DNA of 64,000 bases from Leifsonia xyli subsp. cynodontis DSM 46306 (GTDB lineage: Bacteria > Actinomycetota > Actinomycetes > Actinomycetales > Microbacteriaceae), in NCBI RefSeq assembly GCF_000470775.1, contig NC_022438.1, positions 1,302,001 to 1,366,000 on the forward strand. The letters run 5' to 3'. Shown here piece after piece: positions 27,833 through 37,479 of the stretch. The position numbers and the translations under genes are program-made. The number at the start of each line of letters is the position of its first letter. Position 1 is the first letter of the stretch. The notes under the pieces were generated by a model. The model was given only the letters and a program-made list of their open reading frames with translations. It was not told the origin of the DNA and ran no database searches.

Positions 27833-28930
27833 TCAATACCTCACTCTCGGGTCGATGAGCGCCGCGATGATGTCGACGATGAAGTTCGTGACGGCGACGA
27901 TCACGGCCAGCAGCACCACGAGCCCCTGGACCGCGACGAAGTCGCGCGCCTGGAGGTAGTGCGAGAGCTGGAAGCCGAGCCCTTTCCACTCGAAGGTCGT
28001 CTCGGTCAGGATCGCTCCGCCGAGCAGCAACGCGATCTGGAGGCCGATCACTGTGATGATCGGGATGAGCGCCGGACGGTAGGCGTGCTTGCGCACAAGC
28101 CGGTACTCCCACACTCCCCGCGAGCGTGCCGCGTCCACGTAGTCGGTGGACAGCGTCCCGATGACGTTCGTGCGCACCAAGCGCAGGAAGATCCCGGCGG
28201 TCAGCAGGCCCAGTGTGACGGCGGGGAGGACCGCGTGCAGCAGGACATTGCCCACGACCGCCGGATCGCCGGTCTGGAGAGCGTCGATCAGGTAGATGCC
28301 GGTCTTGCTGCCGAGCGTCTGCATCTCGATCTCGGAGCCGGTGGAGGCGCGACCGGCGACCGGGAACCAGTCGAGCCAGATCGAGAAGACGAGTTTCAGC
28401 ACGAGACCGGCGAAGAAGACCGGTGTGGCGTAGCAGAGGATCGCGAACACACGGAGGGAGGCGTCTCCCCAGCGGTCGCGAAAGGCGGCGGCCAGCAGAC
28501 CGAGCGGGATGCCGACGATGAAGGCCACGATGAGGGCGTAGAACGCCAGTTCGAGCGTCGCGGCGCCGTAGGTCAGCAGCACCTGCGTGACCGGCAGGCG
28601 ATCGGTGAACGTCGTGCCGAAGTCTCCGCGCAGCAGCTGCCCGAGGTACTCGACGTACTGGATGAGGAGGGGCCGGTCGTACCCGGCCTGGTGGATGCGC
28701 TCCTGCAGCTGTGCGGGTGGCAGCTTGCCACCGAGCGCGGCCGTGAGGGGGTCGCCCGTCGCGCGCATCAGGAAGAAGACGACTGTGACGAGGATGAAGA
28801 TCGTCGGGACGATGAGGAGCGCGCGGATCAGAATGTAGCGGCCGAGACCGCCTCCCGACCGCTGGCGTCTCCGGGTGCGTTCGGGACCGGGCGCGGTGGG
28901 CGCCGCCGGTCCGCTGACCGTCGCTGTCAT
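27833..28930 (-). CDS. Oligopeptide ABC transporter permease (DppB-like)
   Basis: A 365-residue permease with the DppB N-terminus (GRYILIRALLIVPTIFILVTVV, then FFLMRATGDPL) and the EAA-type loop DYVDAARSRGVWEYRLVRKH. About six membrane segments follow. A Pro-rich, Arg-rich cytosolic extension precedes the first helix. ATG 28930 is chosen over an upstream TTG at 28939; neither has a strong ribosome site, so expression may depend on the upstream hairpin-bounded message. Confidence 0.93.
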   Translation of the reverse strand: MTATVSGPAAPTAPGPERTRRRQRSGGGLGRYILIRALLIVPTIFILVTVVFFLMRATGDPLTAALGGKLPPAQLQERIHQAGYDRPLLIQYVEYLGQLLRGDFGTTFTDRLPVTQVLLTYGAATLELAFYALIVAFIVGIPLGLLAAAFRDRWGDASLRVFAILCYATPVFFAGLVLKLVFSIWLDWFPVAGRASTGSEIEMQTLGSKTGIYLIDALQTGDPAVVGNVLLHAVLPAVTLGLLTAGIFLRLVRTNVIGTLSTDYVDAARSRGVWEYRLVRKHAYRPALIPIITVIGLQIALLLGGAILTETTFEWKGLGFQLSHYLQARDFVAVQGLVVLLAVIVAVTNFIVDIIAALIDPRVRY

Positions 28931-28995
28931 AGAAGCCAATCGTGGGTGGTTCGTGGAGGGGGTGGCCCCCAGACTGCGGGCCGCCCCCTTGGGGT

Positions 28996-29014
28996 CCCGG
29001 GCCGGCTGCCCGGG
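28996..29014 (-). terminator. Hairpin between the binding-protein gene and the permeases
   Basis: CCCGGGC (28996-29002) and GCCCGGG (29008-29014) form a 7-base stem with a 5-base loop just after the lipoprotein stop codon; flanking bases extend it imperfectly. Such hairpins often limit read-through so the binding protein is made in excess of the permeases. Confidence 0.45.
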
Positions 29015-29023
29015 GTCAGGGTC

Positions 29024-30634
29024 TTATTTCGAGAGCGCCGCGTAGCGGAACTTGAACGAGGCGTCGAGCGTTTTGTCGGCACCCTTCACCTTATTGCCCA
29101 CCACAGCGACCTGGGCGCCCTGCAGCAGCGGCAGGGTGGGGAGGTCGGCGCCGGCTTTGGCCTGGATTTCCTCGATGAGCTTGGTGCGCTCGCCCTTGTC
29201 GGTCGTGCCCACCTGCTGAGTGATCAGCTGCTGCACCTCGGGGCTGTCGTAGTGGTTCGCCAGGAAGTTGTCCTTGGTGAAGAACGGCGACAGGTAGTTG
29301 TCCGCGTCGGAGTAGTCCGGGAACCAGCCCAGCTGATAGGCCGGGTAGAGGTCCTTCACCCGGTCCTTGGAGTACTGCACCCACTCGGTCGACTGCAGGT
29401 TGACGGCGAACAGGCCGCCGTTCTCCAGCTGCTCCTTGACGAGAGCGTATTCGTCGCCGGAAGACGGGCCGTAGTGGTCGGGGTTGTACTGGAGGTTCAG
29501 CGCGATCGGCGTGGTGACTCCTGCCGCCTGCAGTGTCGCCTTCGCTTTGTCGAGACTGGGCCCACCGTTGCCGTCGCCGTAGAGATCCTTCAGCACGTTG
29601 GTCGCCCCGGTCAGGCCCTCGGGCACGTAGGAGTAGAGCGGGGTGTAGGTGTCCTTGTAGACCTGCTTGGCGATGGTCGGACGGTCGATGAGGTCGGCGG
29701 CCGCTTGGCGCACGGCCAGGGCCTTCGCGGCGTCGGCCACCGGCTGGGTCGCACCGTACGGCATCGTGTCGATGTTCCACACGATGTAGCGGGCCTCACC
29801 GCCCGGGCCTTTGACGACCTTGACGCTCTTGTTCGAGCTCAGGCTGTCGATGTCGGTCGCCGAGAGGCTCCGGAACGCCACGTCGATGGCGCCCTTCTGA
29901 ATGTCCAGCTTCAGGTTCGAGGACTCGGCGTAGTACTTGACGTTCACCTTCGAGGTCGCCGGCTTCCCCAGGAGGCCCTGGTAGTCCGGATTCGCCGTGT
30001 ACGCGATCAGGTTGTTGAAGTCGTAGTTCGCGATGTCGTACTGGCCGGCGAAGGCGTGACCTTTGACGATGGTGTTGTCCGGGGTGACCTTGTCGGCCGA
30101 GAAGACCTGCTCGTCCACGATCGGACCGGCCGGGCTCGAAAGCACCTGGGGGAAGGTCTGGTCGTCCGCGACCTTCAGCGTGAACACGACGGTCGTCTTG
30201 TCCGGGGCGCTGACGCTGTCCAGATTGCCCAGCAGCGAGGCTGGACCGTTCGGGTCGTTGATCTTCAGCTGACGGTCGAAGGTGAATTTCACGTCGGACG
30301 AAGTCAGGTCGTGACCGTTCGCGAATGTCAGGTTCGGCTTCAGCTTGACGGTGTACTCGGTGGGTGAGGTGAAGGAAGCGCTCTCGGCGATGTCCGGCTT
30401 CACATCCGGGCTGCCGTACGGCGTGTTCATCAGGAAGGGATAGACCTGGTTCATCACGGCGAACGAGCCGTTATCGTAGGAGCCGGCCGGGTCGATCGAC
30501 GTGACTTTGTCCGTCGTGCCGACGGTCAGTGTGCCGCCGCCGCTGGCGGAGCAGCCGACGAGCACCAGCGCCGTGGCTGCGAAAGCGGCCGACACGGCCA
30601 ACAGCCGCCGTCCGCCGTTGTGTGCGGATCTCAT
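29024..30634 (-). CDS. Peptide-binding lipoprotein of the ABC transporter
   Basis: A 536-residue SBP_bac_5-type protein. The lipoprotein signal ends in the lipobox LVLVGC (Cys at residue 28), so the mature protein is lipid-anchored outside. Family features: TLTVGTTDKVTSIDPAGSYDNGS near the start, FTSPTEYTVKLKPNLTFANG, SSDVKFTFDRQ, and the late GWFPDYSDADNYLSPFF. It delivers oligopeptides or a similar ligand to the two permeases. First gene of the operon on this strand. Confidence 0.94.
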   Translation of the reverse strand: MRSAHNGGRRLLAVSAAFAATALVLVGCSASGGGTLTVGTTDKVTSIDPAGSYDNGSFAVMNQVYPFLMNTPYGSPDVKPDIAESASFTSPTEYTVKLKPNLTFANGHDLTSSDVKFTFDRQLKINDPNGPASLLGNLDSVSAPDKTTVVFTLKVADDQTFPQVLSSPAGPIVDEQVFSADKVTPDNTIVKGHAFAGQYDIANYDFNNLIAYTANPDYQGLLGKPATSKVNVKYYAESSNLKLDIQKGAIDVAFRSLSATDIDSLSSNKSVKVVKGPGGEARYIVWNIDTMPYGATQPVADAAKALAVRQAAADLIDRPTIAKQVYKDTYTPLYSYVPEGLTGATNVLKDLYGDGNGGPSLDKAKATLQAAGVTTPIALNLQYNPDHYGPSSGDEYALVKEQLENGGLFAVNLQSTEWVQYSKDRVKDLYPAYQLGWFPDYSDADNYLSPFFTKDNFLANHYDSPEVQQLITQQVGTTDKGERTKLIEEIQAKAGADLPTLPLLQGAQVAVVGNKVKGADKTLDASFKFRYAALSK

Positions 30635-30836
30635 ATCCGATTACCTCATTCCTGGTGAGTGGGGTCATCGACACGGCAGGACGCACACGAGTACACCATC
30701 GCCGAATCGGGTATGCACTGTCCTAGCATGAAAGGTCATCAGACCGCGCCTCTGGAGCCCGATTGAGCCGAGATCTTTACATCCACGCAACAAACGGCGC
30801 TGATTCGCGCACAGCGGCCAGGCCCCGCGTCACCGG
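30635..30836. promoter_or_regulatory. Presumed promoter region of the peptide-transport operon
   Basis: About 200 bases between the dnaG stop and the lipoprotein start. AT-richer patches occur near 30716-30740 and 30770-30790, but I cannot point to a convincing -35/-10 pair or operator. No small gene is evident. Confidence 0.35.
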
Positions 30837-32699
30837 CTAATCGCTGCGAAGACGCATCCGCTCGCTGTCGATCGACGCCAGGGCGATCTGCAGAGAGCGC
30901 CGGTGCTCCGCGTCCTGTGGGTCGGTCCGCGCCAGCCGTGCGGTGAGCACGGCCTTCTCGCGCAACAGATCGCGGTCGATCAGGCCGTCCAGGACAGACC
31001 GGGCGTACCGTCCCGGGTCGGACCCCGCGTGCAGGGCTCCGACCGCCAGTGCGTTGACCGTCGGCGCATACGCCGTCGGCACTTCGGCCTGAACGCGGTC
31101 CACCCAGCCCGGTTGTCCGAGCGTCGCGAGCTGGCTGGCCATCGCATCGCGGATGACCGCGTGCGTCGGGTTCGCGAAGGGCACCTGCAACGCCCGGGCC
31201 GCGCGCTCGCCGCCGACCTCCCCGGGCAGCTGGAGGAGCACCATGAGGCTCTCCCGCTCGGTGCGCTGCGTCGGGTCGGCCGGGGCGGTGTCGGCCACCA
31301 CGATGGGCTCTGCCGGCGCGGACTCCCGCACGGCCGCCATCCCTGCGCGCTGGTCGCTCTGCTGCTCGCCGCGGCCGGAGCGCTGCGCGGAGCGGACCGC
31401 TCGGAGCGCGTCCTGCAGCTCAGCGCCGGACAGCCGGGCGAGTTCCCGCGCGTAGCCGTTCTGCGAAGCGGGGTCGCGGATGGTCGCCACGATCGGCGCG
31501 CCCGCTCGGAGGGCGGCCGTCCTCCCCTCGACCGAGTCGAGGTCGTACCGTTCGACAACCTGCCGGATCATGAACTCGAACATGGGTTTCTTGCCGTCGA
31601 TCATCCGCCGCACAGCGTCGTCGCCTTTCGCGAGCCGCAGATCGCACGGGTCGAGTCCGTCCGGCCCGACTGCGACGTAGGTCTGCGCCGAGAAACGCCG
31701 CTCCTCGCCGAATGCCCGCGCGGCGGCCTTCTGCCCGGCAGCGTCCGGGTCGAACGTGAAGATCACCGACCCGCTACTGGAGTCGTCCCCCATCACACGA
31801 CGGATCGTCTGGATGTGGTCCACACCGAACGCGGTGCCGCAGGTCGCCACCGCCGTCGTGATCCCGGCCAGATGGCAGGCCATCACATCCGTGTACCCCT
31901 CGACCACCACGACCTGATCGTCCCGGGCGATGTCCCGTTTGGCGAGATCCAGCCCATACAGCACCTGTGTCTTCTTGTAGACCGGTGTCTCGGGCGTGTT
32001 CAGGTACTTCGGGCCATTGTCGTCCTCCAGCAGCCGGCGCGCGCCGAAGCCGATGGTCTGGCCCGTCACATCCCGGATCGGCCAGACCAGACGGCCGCGG
32101 AACCGGTCGTAGACACCGCGGTCGCGCTGCGAGACGAGCCCGGCCGCGAGCAGCTCCTCGGGGGTGAAGCCCTTGCCGCGCAGATGGTTCGTCAGCTCGT
32201 CCCAGCTCTTCGGCGCGTACCCCACGCCGAAGCGCTGCGCGGCGATCGCATCGAACCCGCGCTCTCCCAGGAACCGGCGGCCCGGGTCAGCCTCCGGCAT
32301 GCCGAGCATCCCGGCGAAGAACTCTTCGGCGGCTGTGTTGGCGGCCAGGATGCGCGCACGGTTCCCGCTGGACTCGCGCGGTCCGCCGCCGCCCTCCTCA
32401 TAGTGCAGCTCGAAGCCGATCCGGGCCGCGAGCCGTTCGACCGCTTCCGTGAAGGAGACATGGTCGAGCTTCACGAGGAACTCGTACACATCCCCGCCCT
32501 CGCCGCAGCCGAAGCAGTGGTAGCGTCCGACCCCGGGACGCACGTTGAAGCTGGGGCTCCTCTCATCGTGGAACGGGCACAGCCCCTTCAGCGAACCGAC
32601 ACCGCCGGGTTTCAGGCTGACGTAGTCGCCGATGATGTCGGCGATGTTGGTGCGAGCCTTGACCTCTTCGATGTCGCTCTGTCGAATCCGGCCGGCCAT
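30837..32699 (-). CDS. dnaG: DNA primase
   Basis: A 620-residue primase that makes RNA primers at the replication fork. Zinc-binding domain: CPFH (Cys41, His44) and CFGC (Cys62, Cys65). The RNA-polymerase core has GYAPKSWDELTNHL, the Toprim motifs VVVEGYTDVMACHLAGI and FTFDPDAAGQKAA. The C-terminal helicase-binding region (about 450-620) is diverse, as usual. The ATG at 32699 starts MAGRIRQSDIEEVKARTNIAD, a standard N-terminus. Confidence 0.97.
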   Translation of the reverse strand: MAGRIRQSDIEEVKARTNIADIIGDYVSLKPGGVGSLKGLCPFHDERSPSFNVRPGVGRYHCFGCGEGGDVYEFLVKLDHVSFTEAVERLAARIGFELHYEEGGGGPRESSGNRARILAANTAAEEFFAGMLGMPEADPGRRFLGERGFDAIAAQRFGVGYAPKSWDELTNHLRGKGFTPEELLAAGLVSQRDRGVYDRFRGRLVWPIRDVTGQTIGFGARRLLEDDNGPKYLNTPETPVYKKTQVLYGLDLAKRDIARDDQVVVVEGYTDVMACHLAGITTAVATCGTAFGVDHIQTIRRVMGDDSSSGSVIFTFDPDAAGQKAAARAFGEERRFSAQTYVAVGPDGLDPCDLRLAKGDDAVRRMIDGKKPMFEFMIRQVVERYDLDSVEGRTAALRAGAPIVATIRDPASQNGYARELARLSGAELQDALRAVRSAQRSGRGEQQSDQRAGMAAVRESAPAEPIVVADTAPADPTQRTERESLMVLLQLPGEVGGERAARALQVPFANPTHAVIRDAMASQLATLGQPGWVDRVQAEVPTAYAPTVNALAVGALHAGSDPGRYARSVLDGLIDRDLLREKAVLTARLARTDPQDAEHRRSLQIALASIDSERMRLRSD

Positions 32700-32727
32700 A
32701 AGACGATCCTAATGAGCCCCGCCGACC

Positions 32728-33573
32728 TCACTCGCGCGGAGGGCGGTGGTGTGGCCTCGTGTTCTGCGCGATCTCGATGATCGCGCAGAAGACCTCGATC
32801 GTCACCCGCAGCAGGAGCACGCTCAGGACGGCCGCGACGAGCGTCACGAGCACACCCAGCAAGAAGACGAAGGCTCCCACCGGCGAGGGGGTTCCGATCG
32901 CGATGCCCAGGCTGTTCGAGAACCCGACCACGATCCCGAGGCCGATGAGCACGAGGCCGACCACATAGACCGGGCCGGCGAGCTTGCGGGTGACATAGGA
33001 CGTGAAGGTGAAATCGAACAGGGACGAGAAGAAGCGCGAATCCTCCAGCCGCTCGGCGAAGTCGTTCACGGTGCGGCCGTAGCCGGGCTGTCCGCCGGCC
33101 GATTGCGGCGGATCCGACCGAGCCGCGCCTGCATCGCTGGGAAAGCCGGGGGCGTCAGCGGTGAAAGTGGTGCCGTCGGCGGTCAAAGCAGTCGTCTCGC
33201 TGGCGGCGCTTCGGTCTTCCGCCTCCGCCTCCGCCACCGCGGCCCTGCCTGCGGGCGGGGGCGCTGTCGCGAGCATGGCGTCCAGGATCTCTGGGGCCTC
33301 GCCGTCGGTGTTCCTCGCCTTCTCCGGCGGCGTCGTGCGCGGCGGACGTTTGCGGGGCGCTGGCGTCCGCTTCGCGGGCATCTCCGTCGCAGGCGTCCCG
33401 GCGCCTGCCGCCGGCTTCCCCGCCGGTGCGCTGGTCTTTTCCGTCGGCTTCTTGGCCGGCGTGCGAGGCGTGCGCTTTGCGGGCGCGGGCGCTCCGGTTT
33501 CGGCGGCCTCCGTGGCATCGGTCGTGGGGCCGGGCTGGTGATCGTCGTCCAACGGCGGTTGCGGCGTGCTCAT
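32728..33573 (-). CDS. Membrane protein with DUF4282 domain and Pro/Ala/Lys-rich N-terminus
   Basis: Residues 1 to about 165 are low-complexity (PAPAKRTPRTPAKKPTEK …), probably disordered and basic. The C-terminal part is DUF4282-like: FFSSLFDFTFTSYVTRKLAGP, then two membrane segments (VYVVGLVLIGLGIVVGF and VGAFVFLLGVLVTLVAAVLSVLLLR) and VTIEVFCAIIEIAQNT. The function of the family is unknown. It sits between dnaG and dgt on the same strand. Confidence 0.82.
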   Translation of the reverse strand: MSTPQPPLDDDHQPGPTTDATEAAETGAPAPAKRTPRTPAKKPTEKTSAPAGKPAAGAGTPATEMPAKRTPAPRKRPPRTTPPEKARNTDGEAPEILDAMLATAPPPAGRAAVAEAEAEDRSAASETTALTADGTTFTADAPGFPSDAGAARSDPPQSAGGQPGYGRTVNDFAERLEDSRFFSSLFDFTFTSYVTRKLAGPVYVVGLVLIGLGIVVGFSNSLGIAIGTPSPVGAFVFLLGVLVTLVAAVLSVLLLRVTIEVFCAIIEIAQNTRPHHRPPRE

Positions 33574-33652
33574 TCGTCTCCCTCGATGCGCATGCTCCCA
33601 GCATTCTGCACCGGGGGCGAGGTTTCAAGCCTGCGACTCGCGCGTCGCGTTC

Positions 33653-34939
33653 TCAGCGCTGCGCGAGACGGTCGAACCAGCTCAGAGCGGACTGGTCGGT
33701 GAGGCTCGCGACCTGGTCGACCACGACGCGTTTGCGCTCAGCGTCGGTGGCGGCGAGCCGCCAGTCTTCCTGGAATCCGGCGTCGAGGGCTGCCGGGCCC
33801 TGAGCGTACAGCAGATCGGCGAGCGTCGACAGGATCTCGCGCTGCTGCGCGTAGATCGGCTGCCGCGTGTTGTGCGACATCACGAACGTCGCCACGATCC
33901 CCTTGAGCACCGCGATCTCCGCCCAGATGTCCCTCGGCACCACCACATCGGCCCCGAACCGGAGGAGTTCGGCGCTACCGGCCGCCGCCCTCGTCGCGTG
34001 GACGGCGGCGTGGGCGAAGCGTCCGATGAGCTGGCTGGTCAGATTCTTGAGACGCGCCTGCGAGCGGCGGCTGCCATCCCAGCCGTCCAGCCAGATATCG
34101 AGGTTGTCGAGCCGGTCGAAGGCGGCGATGAGCTCATCGTGGCTGAACTCCCCGCCGATCCACTCGTACATCGAGCGGACGAGGTCGTCGTGGTCCACTC
34201 TGCTGCCGAGCGCGGCGACGTCGATGGAGCCGTTGACCACGGCATCCTCGAAGTCATGCACCGAATATGCGATGTCATCGGAGAGGTCCATGACCTGCGC
34301 TTCGATGCACCGTTGCCGGTCGGGAGCGCCGTCGCGCAGCCACGCGAACACCGCGCGATCATCGGTGTAGAAGCCGAACTTGGCGCGCCCGCTCGGGTCT
34401 GGCACCGACGAGGTCGCCGGCCACGGATACTTGCAGCTCGCGTCGAGGCTCGCGCGTGTCAGGTTGAGGCCGAAGGGATGGCCGTCCCGGCCGAACATCT
34501 TGGGTTCCAGCCGGGTGAGCAGACGCAGGGTTTGGGCGTTGCCTTCGAAACCGCCGATATCCGCCGCCCACGCGTTGAGCGCCCGTTCGCCGTTGTGGCC
34601 GAAGGGGGGATGCCCGATGTCGTGTGCGAGACAGGCGGTGTCAACGATATCGGGGTCGAGGCCGAGGCTGGTTGCGAGCTCGCGGCCGACTTGCGCCACT
34701 TCAAGCGAGTGCGTGAGCCGGTTCCGGGCGAAGTCGAGACCAGCGGTCGGGCTGAGCACCTGCGTTTTGGCCGCGAGCCGTCGCAGCGCGCTCGAATGCA
34801 GCAGCCGGGCGCGATCGCGGGCGAAGTCGCTGCGACGGCTGGAGTGCTGCTCCGGGAGCCAGCGCTCCCGATCGTGCTCGCGGTACCCCGCCGCTGTCTG
34901 GGGGGTGGCGCCCGCCACCGCCTCCCGGCTATCCACCAC
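33653..34939 (-). CDS. dgt: Deoxyguanosinetriphosphate triphosphohydrolase-like protein
   Basis: A 428-residue HD-domain hydrolase that releases tripolyphosphate from dNTPs. The metal site is visible: H in RNRLTHSLEV, HD in CLAHDIGHPPFGHNGE, and D in DLSDDIAYSVHD. GTG 34939 is the start; it overlaps the 3' end of dusB by 11 bases. The dus-dgt-dnaG order is a common actinobacterial grouping. Confidence 0.94.
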   Translation of the reverse strand: MVDSREAVAGATPQTAAGYREHDRERWLPEQHSSRRSDFARDRARLLHSSALRRLAAKTQVLSPTAGLDFARNRLTHSLEVAQVGRELATSLGLDPDIVDTACLAHDIGHPPFGHNGERALNAWAADIGGFEGNAQTLRLLTRLEPKMFGRDGHPFGLNLTRASLDASCKYPWPATSSVPDPSGRAKFGFYTDDRAVFAWLRDGAPDRQRCIEAQVMDLSDDIAYSVHDFEDAVVNGSIDVAALGSRVDHDDLVRSMYEWIGGEFSHDELIAAFDRLDNLDIWLDGWDGSRRSQARLKNLTSQLIGRFAHAAVHATRAAAGSAELLRFGADVVVPRDIWAEIAVLKGIVATFVMSHNTRQPIYAQQREILSTLADLLYAQGPAALDAGFQEDWRLAATDAERKRVVVDQVASLTDQSALSWFDRLAQR

Positions 34940-36155
34940 TGTTGTGTGCCTCCGCTTCGGCGATTTCGAACCGGCCTTCGACGTCGAGTTCCCGGCTGTT
35001 CAGCCAGCCCTCCGGCAGCGTCGGACGCTTGGGGGATCCGGCGCGCCCACGCTGGCCTTCCGCTGCCTCCCCCGGATACTCCTGGTCTGTGTCCAGCGTC
35101 GCGAGAAAGTCATCGAGGTGCGCCAGCGTGTCCACTGTGGCGAGACCGGCTCGCAGGTCGCCGCCGACCGGATAGCCCTTGAAGTACCAGGCGACGTGTT
35201 TCCGGATGTCGCGGCAGCCGCGCTCCTCGCTGTCGAAGAACTCGACCAGCAGCTCGGCGAGCCGCCGGAAGGTGGCCGCGACCTCTCCGAGGGTCGGACG
35301 CGCCTGTGCCGAGGCCGCTTCGTCCGCGCTCAGCTCGCCGGCCCGGGCTTTGAAAGCGGCAGCCAGGTCTCCGAAGAGCCAGGGCCGGCCGAGGCAGCCG
35401 CGGCCGACGACCACGCCGTCGCATCCAGTCTCCTCGACCATGCGGACGGCGTCTGCCGCCGACCAGATATCGCCGTTGCCGAGCACCGGCGTGCCGGCGA
35501 TCGTCTCCTTGAGCGTGCGGATCGCCGACCAGTCCGCGTGCCCCGAGTAGAACTCGGCCGCTGTGCGGGCGTGCAACGCGATCGAGGCCACGCCCGCGCC
35601 CTCGGCCGCCCTCGCCGCTTCGAGATAGGTCAGGTGATCGCTGTCGATGCCCTTGCGCATCTTGACAGTGAGGGGGATGTCCTCCGCGGCTGCGACCGCG
35701 CCCTCCACGATCTCGCGGAACAGCCCGAGCTTCCACGGCAGTGCCGCTCCCCCGCCCTTGCGCGTCACCTTGGGGACCGGGCAGCCGAAGTTGAGGTCGA
35801 TGTGGTCGGCGCGGTCTTCCGCGACCAGCAGCGTGACCGCCTCGCGCACCGTTTTCGGGTCCACCCCGTAGAGCTGGATGCTGCGCGGCGTCTCCGACTC
35901 GTGGTGGGCGATCAGCCGCAGCGACTCGGGCGTGCGCTCCACGAGCGCCCGCGAGGTGATCATCTCGCTGACATACAGACCGGCACCGAACTCGCGGCAC
36001 AGCCGCCGGAACGCGGTGTTCGTTATCCCGGCCATGGGCGCGAGCACGACCGGCACATCGAGCTCGAGCGGGCCGATGGCCAGCTTCGCCGCAGCGCCGG
36101 CCGAGGGCGTGTCGCCGCGGAGAGTGGCGCTGGGGGTGAGAGTAGTGGTGGACAT
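34929..36155 (-). CDS. dusB: tRNA-dihydrouridine synthase (DusB family)
   Basis: A 408-residue flavoenzyme that reduces uridines in tRNA D loops. FMN-barrel features: VLAPMAGITNTAFRRLCREFG, the active-site Cys in NFGCPVPKVTRKGGGAAL, KMRKGIDSDH, and VVVGRGCLGRPWLF. The C-terminal tail is somewhat longer than in E. coli (RPTLPEGWLNSRELDVEG). ATG 36155. It is divergent from the ybaK-like gene. Confidence 0.94.
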   Translation of the reverse strand: MSTTTLTPSATLRGDTPSAGAAAKLAIGPLELDVPVVLAPMAGITNTAFRRLCREFGAGLYVSEMITSRALVERTPESLRLIAHHESETPRSIQLYGVDPKTVREAVTLLVAEDRADHIDLNFGCPVPKVTRKGGGAALPWKLGLFREIVEGAVAAAEDIPLTVKMRKGIDSDHLTYLEAARAAEGAGVASIALHARTAAEFYSGHADWSAIRTLKETIAGTPVLGNGDIWSAADAVRMVEETGCDGVVVGRGCLGRPWLFGDLAAAFKARAGELSADEAASAQARPTLGEVAATFRRLAELLVEFFDSEERGCRDIRKHVAWYFKGYPVGGDLRAGLATVDTLAHLDDFLATLDTDQEYPGEAAEGQRGRAGSPKRPTLPEGWLNSRELDVEGRFEIAEAEAHNSGG

Positions 36156-36188
36156 CTGTTTCGATTCTCCCAGAAAGCGTGCTGAGCT

Positions 36189-36722
36189 ATGGCCGAGAGC
36201 CCGGAATCTGTGGACAACCCGCGGGATGCTGAATCGGTGGAGGAGGCTGCCGCGAGCGAGGGCCGCCGCCGCGTCGAGACCGACGCCGTCGCCCGCGGCG
36301 TGCCGATCCGCATCGTCGAGCGTCCCGCCGCCCGGAGCCTCGACGAAGCCGCCAGGCTGCTCGGGCTCCGCCCCGCCGACATCGTGAAGACGCTGGTGGT
36401 CAAGCGCAGCGATGGCGCTTTCGTCTTCGCGCTGGTCCCCGGCGGACGGAAGATCTCCTGGCCCAAGCTGCGCGGGCTCCTGGGCGTCAACAAGCTACGG
36501 CTGCCGGAGGCCTCCGTCGCCTTGGCCGCGACCGGGTACGAGCGCGGCACCATCACCCCGTTCGGAAGTGTCACCGCGTGGCCGGTCGTCGCGGACGCCA
36601 GTATCCGGGGCCGCACCGTGTCGATGGGCGCTGGGGCCCACGGCTATTCGCTCTTCGTGGACTCCGACGCTCTCCTGGCGGCGTTCGACGCGACTGTCAC
36701 GGACATCACAGACCCGGAGTAG
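36189..36722 (+). CDS. YbaK/aminoacyl-tRNA deacylase family protein
   Basis: A 177-residue protein with a 30-residue acidic N-terminal extension followed by a YbaK/ProX editing domain: DIVKTLVVKRSDG (conserved Lys), FVFALVPGGRKISWPKLRGLLG, TGYERGTITPFGS, and GAGAHGYSLFVDSD. Such proteins hydrolyse mischarged aminoacyl-tRNAs, for example Cys-tRNA(Pro). Single gene, divergent from dusB. Confidence 0.9.
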   Translation: MAESPESVDNPRDAESVEEAAASEGRRRVETDAVARGVPIRIVERPAARSLDEAARLLGLRPADIVKTLVVKRSDGAFVFALVPGGRKISWPKLRGLLGVNKLRLPEASVALAATGYERGTITPFGSVTAWPVVADASIRGRTVSMGAGAHGYSLFVDSDALLAAFDATVTDITDPE

Positions 36723-36744
36723 CCCGGAATCTCGCAGCCGTCGC

Positions 36745-36770
36745 CATCGCAGACGGCAGCGTCTGCGATG
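36745..36770. terminator. Bidirectional hairpin terminator
   Basis: Perfect 11-base arms CATCGCAGACG and CGTCTGCGATG with a 4-base loop, 22 bases after the ybaK-like stop and in the gap before the convergent frnE-like gene. No T-run on either side. Confidence 0.65.
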
Positions 36771-36807
36771 CCGAGCGGGATCAGTGGGGCGACCGGCTCC
36801 GGCCCGC

Positions 36808-37479
36808 TCACGCCGTCGCCGCCGTGCGCTCGGTCCAGGCCTGCTCCAGCGCCTGGGCGAACGCCGCGGTGCCCTGCGCTCCCGACACGCCGTACTTTCC
36901 GTCGATCACGAAGAACGGCACGCCGGTGATCCCGTACTCTCTCGCGACCGCCTGGTCGACGCGCACCGCCTCCCGGAACTCGCTTGACTCCAGCGCGGCC
37001 AGAGCCGCCGCACGGTCGAGCCCGACCTCGGCGGCGAGAGTGGCGAGGTCCTCAGCGCGGCCGACATGACGGCCTTCGACGAAATAAGCGCGGAACAGTC
37101 GCTCAACCAGTTCCCGCTGCTTGCCCTGCGCCTTCCCGAAGTGCAGCAGTTCATGCGCCCGGACGGTGTTCGTGTGCTTCAGAGCGTCGAAGTCGTAATC
37201 CAGCCCGACCGAGGCCGCGACACCGGTCACCCGCTCCAGCATCTGCTGGACCTGAGCGGCCGGGATGCCTTTGTGACCCGCGAGGAAGTCGGCCTCGCTG
37301 CCGTCGAAGTCCACCGGCGTGTCGGGCGAGAGCTCGAAGGAACGGTACTCCACCTCGACTCCGCGGCCCCCGCCCGCAGCGGAGAACAGGTCGCTGCCCG
37401 CTTCGAACATCCGCTTGCCGATGTAGCACCACGGGCAGGCGATGTCGGACCAGATCTGGATCTTGAGGGGTTCGCTCAC
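36808..37479 (-). CDS. DsbA-family (FrnE-like) thiol oxidoreductase
   Basis: A 223-residue cytoplasmic thioredoxin-fold protein with the active site CPWC near the N-terminus (IWSDIACPWCYIGKRMF), the inserted helical domain, and the cis-Pro motif in TGVPFFVIDGKYGVSGAQ. FrnE-like proteins act in disulfide exchange or 2-hydroxychromene isomerase-like reactions. GTG 37479 is the most likely start; it lies inside a hairpin (37474-37501) and has no good ribosome site. Confidence 0.88.
   Translation of the reverse strand: MSEPLKIQIWSDIACPWCYIGKRMFEAGSDLFSAAGGGRGVEVEYRSFELSPDTPVDFDGSEADFLAGHKGIPAAQVQQMLERVTGVAASVGLDYDFDALKHTNTVRAHELLHFGKAQGKQRELVERLFRAYFVEGRHVGRAEDLATLAAEVGLDRAAALAALESSEFREAVRVDQAVAREYGITGVPFFVIDGKYGVSGAQGTAAFAQALEQAWTERTAATA

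Noticed and set aside
27959..30367. 802-residue forward open frame
   Set aside because: Antisense to the peptide-transport permease and lipoprotein genes, whose family motifs are clear; composition is typical of a GC shadow.
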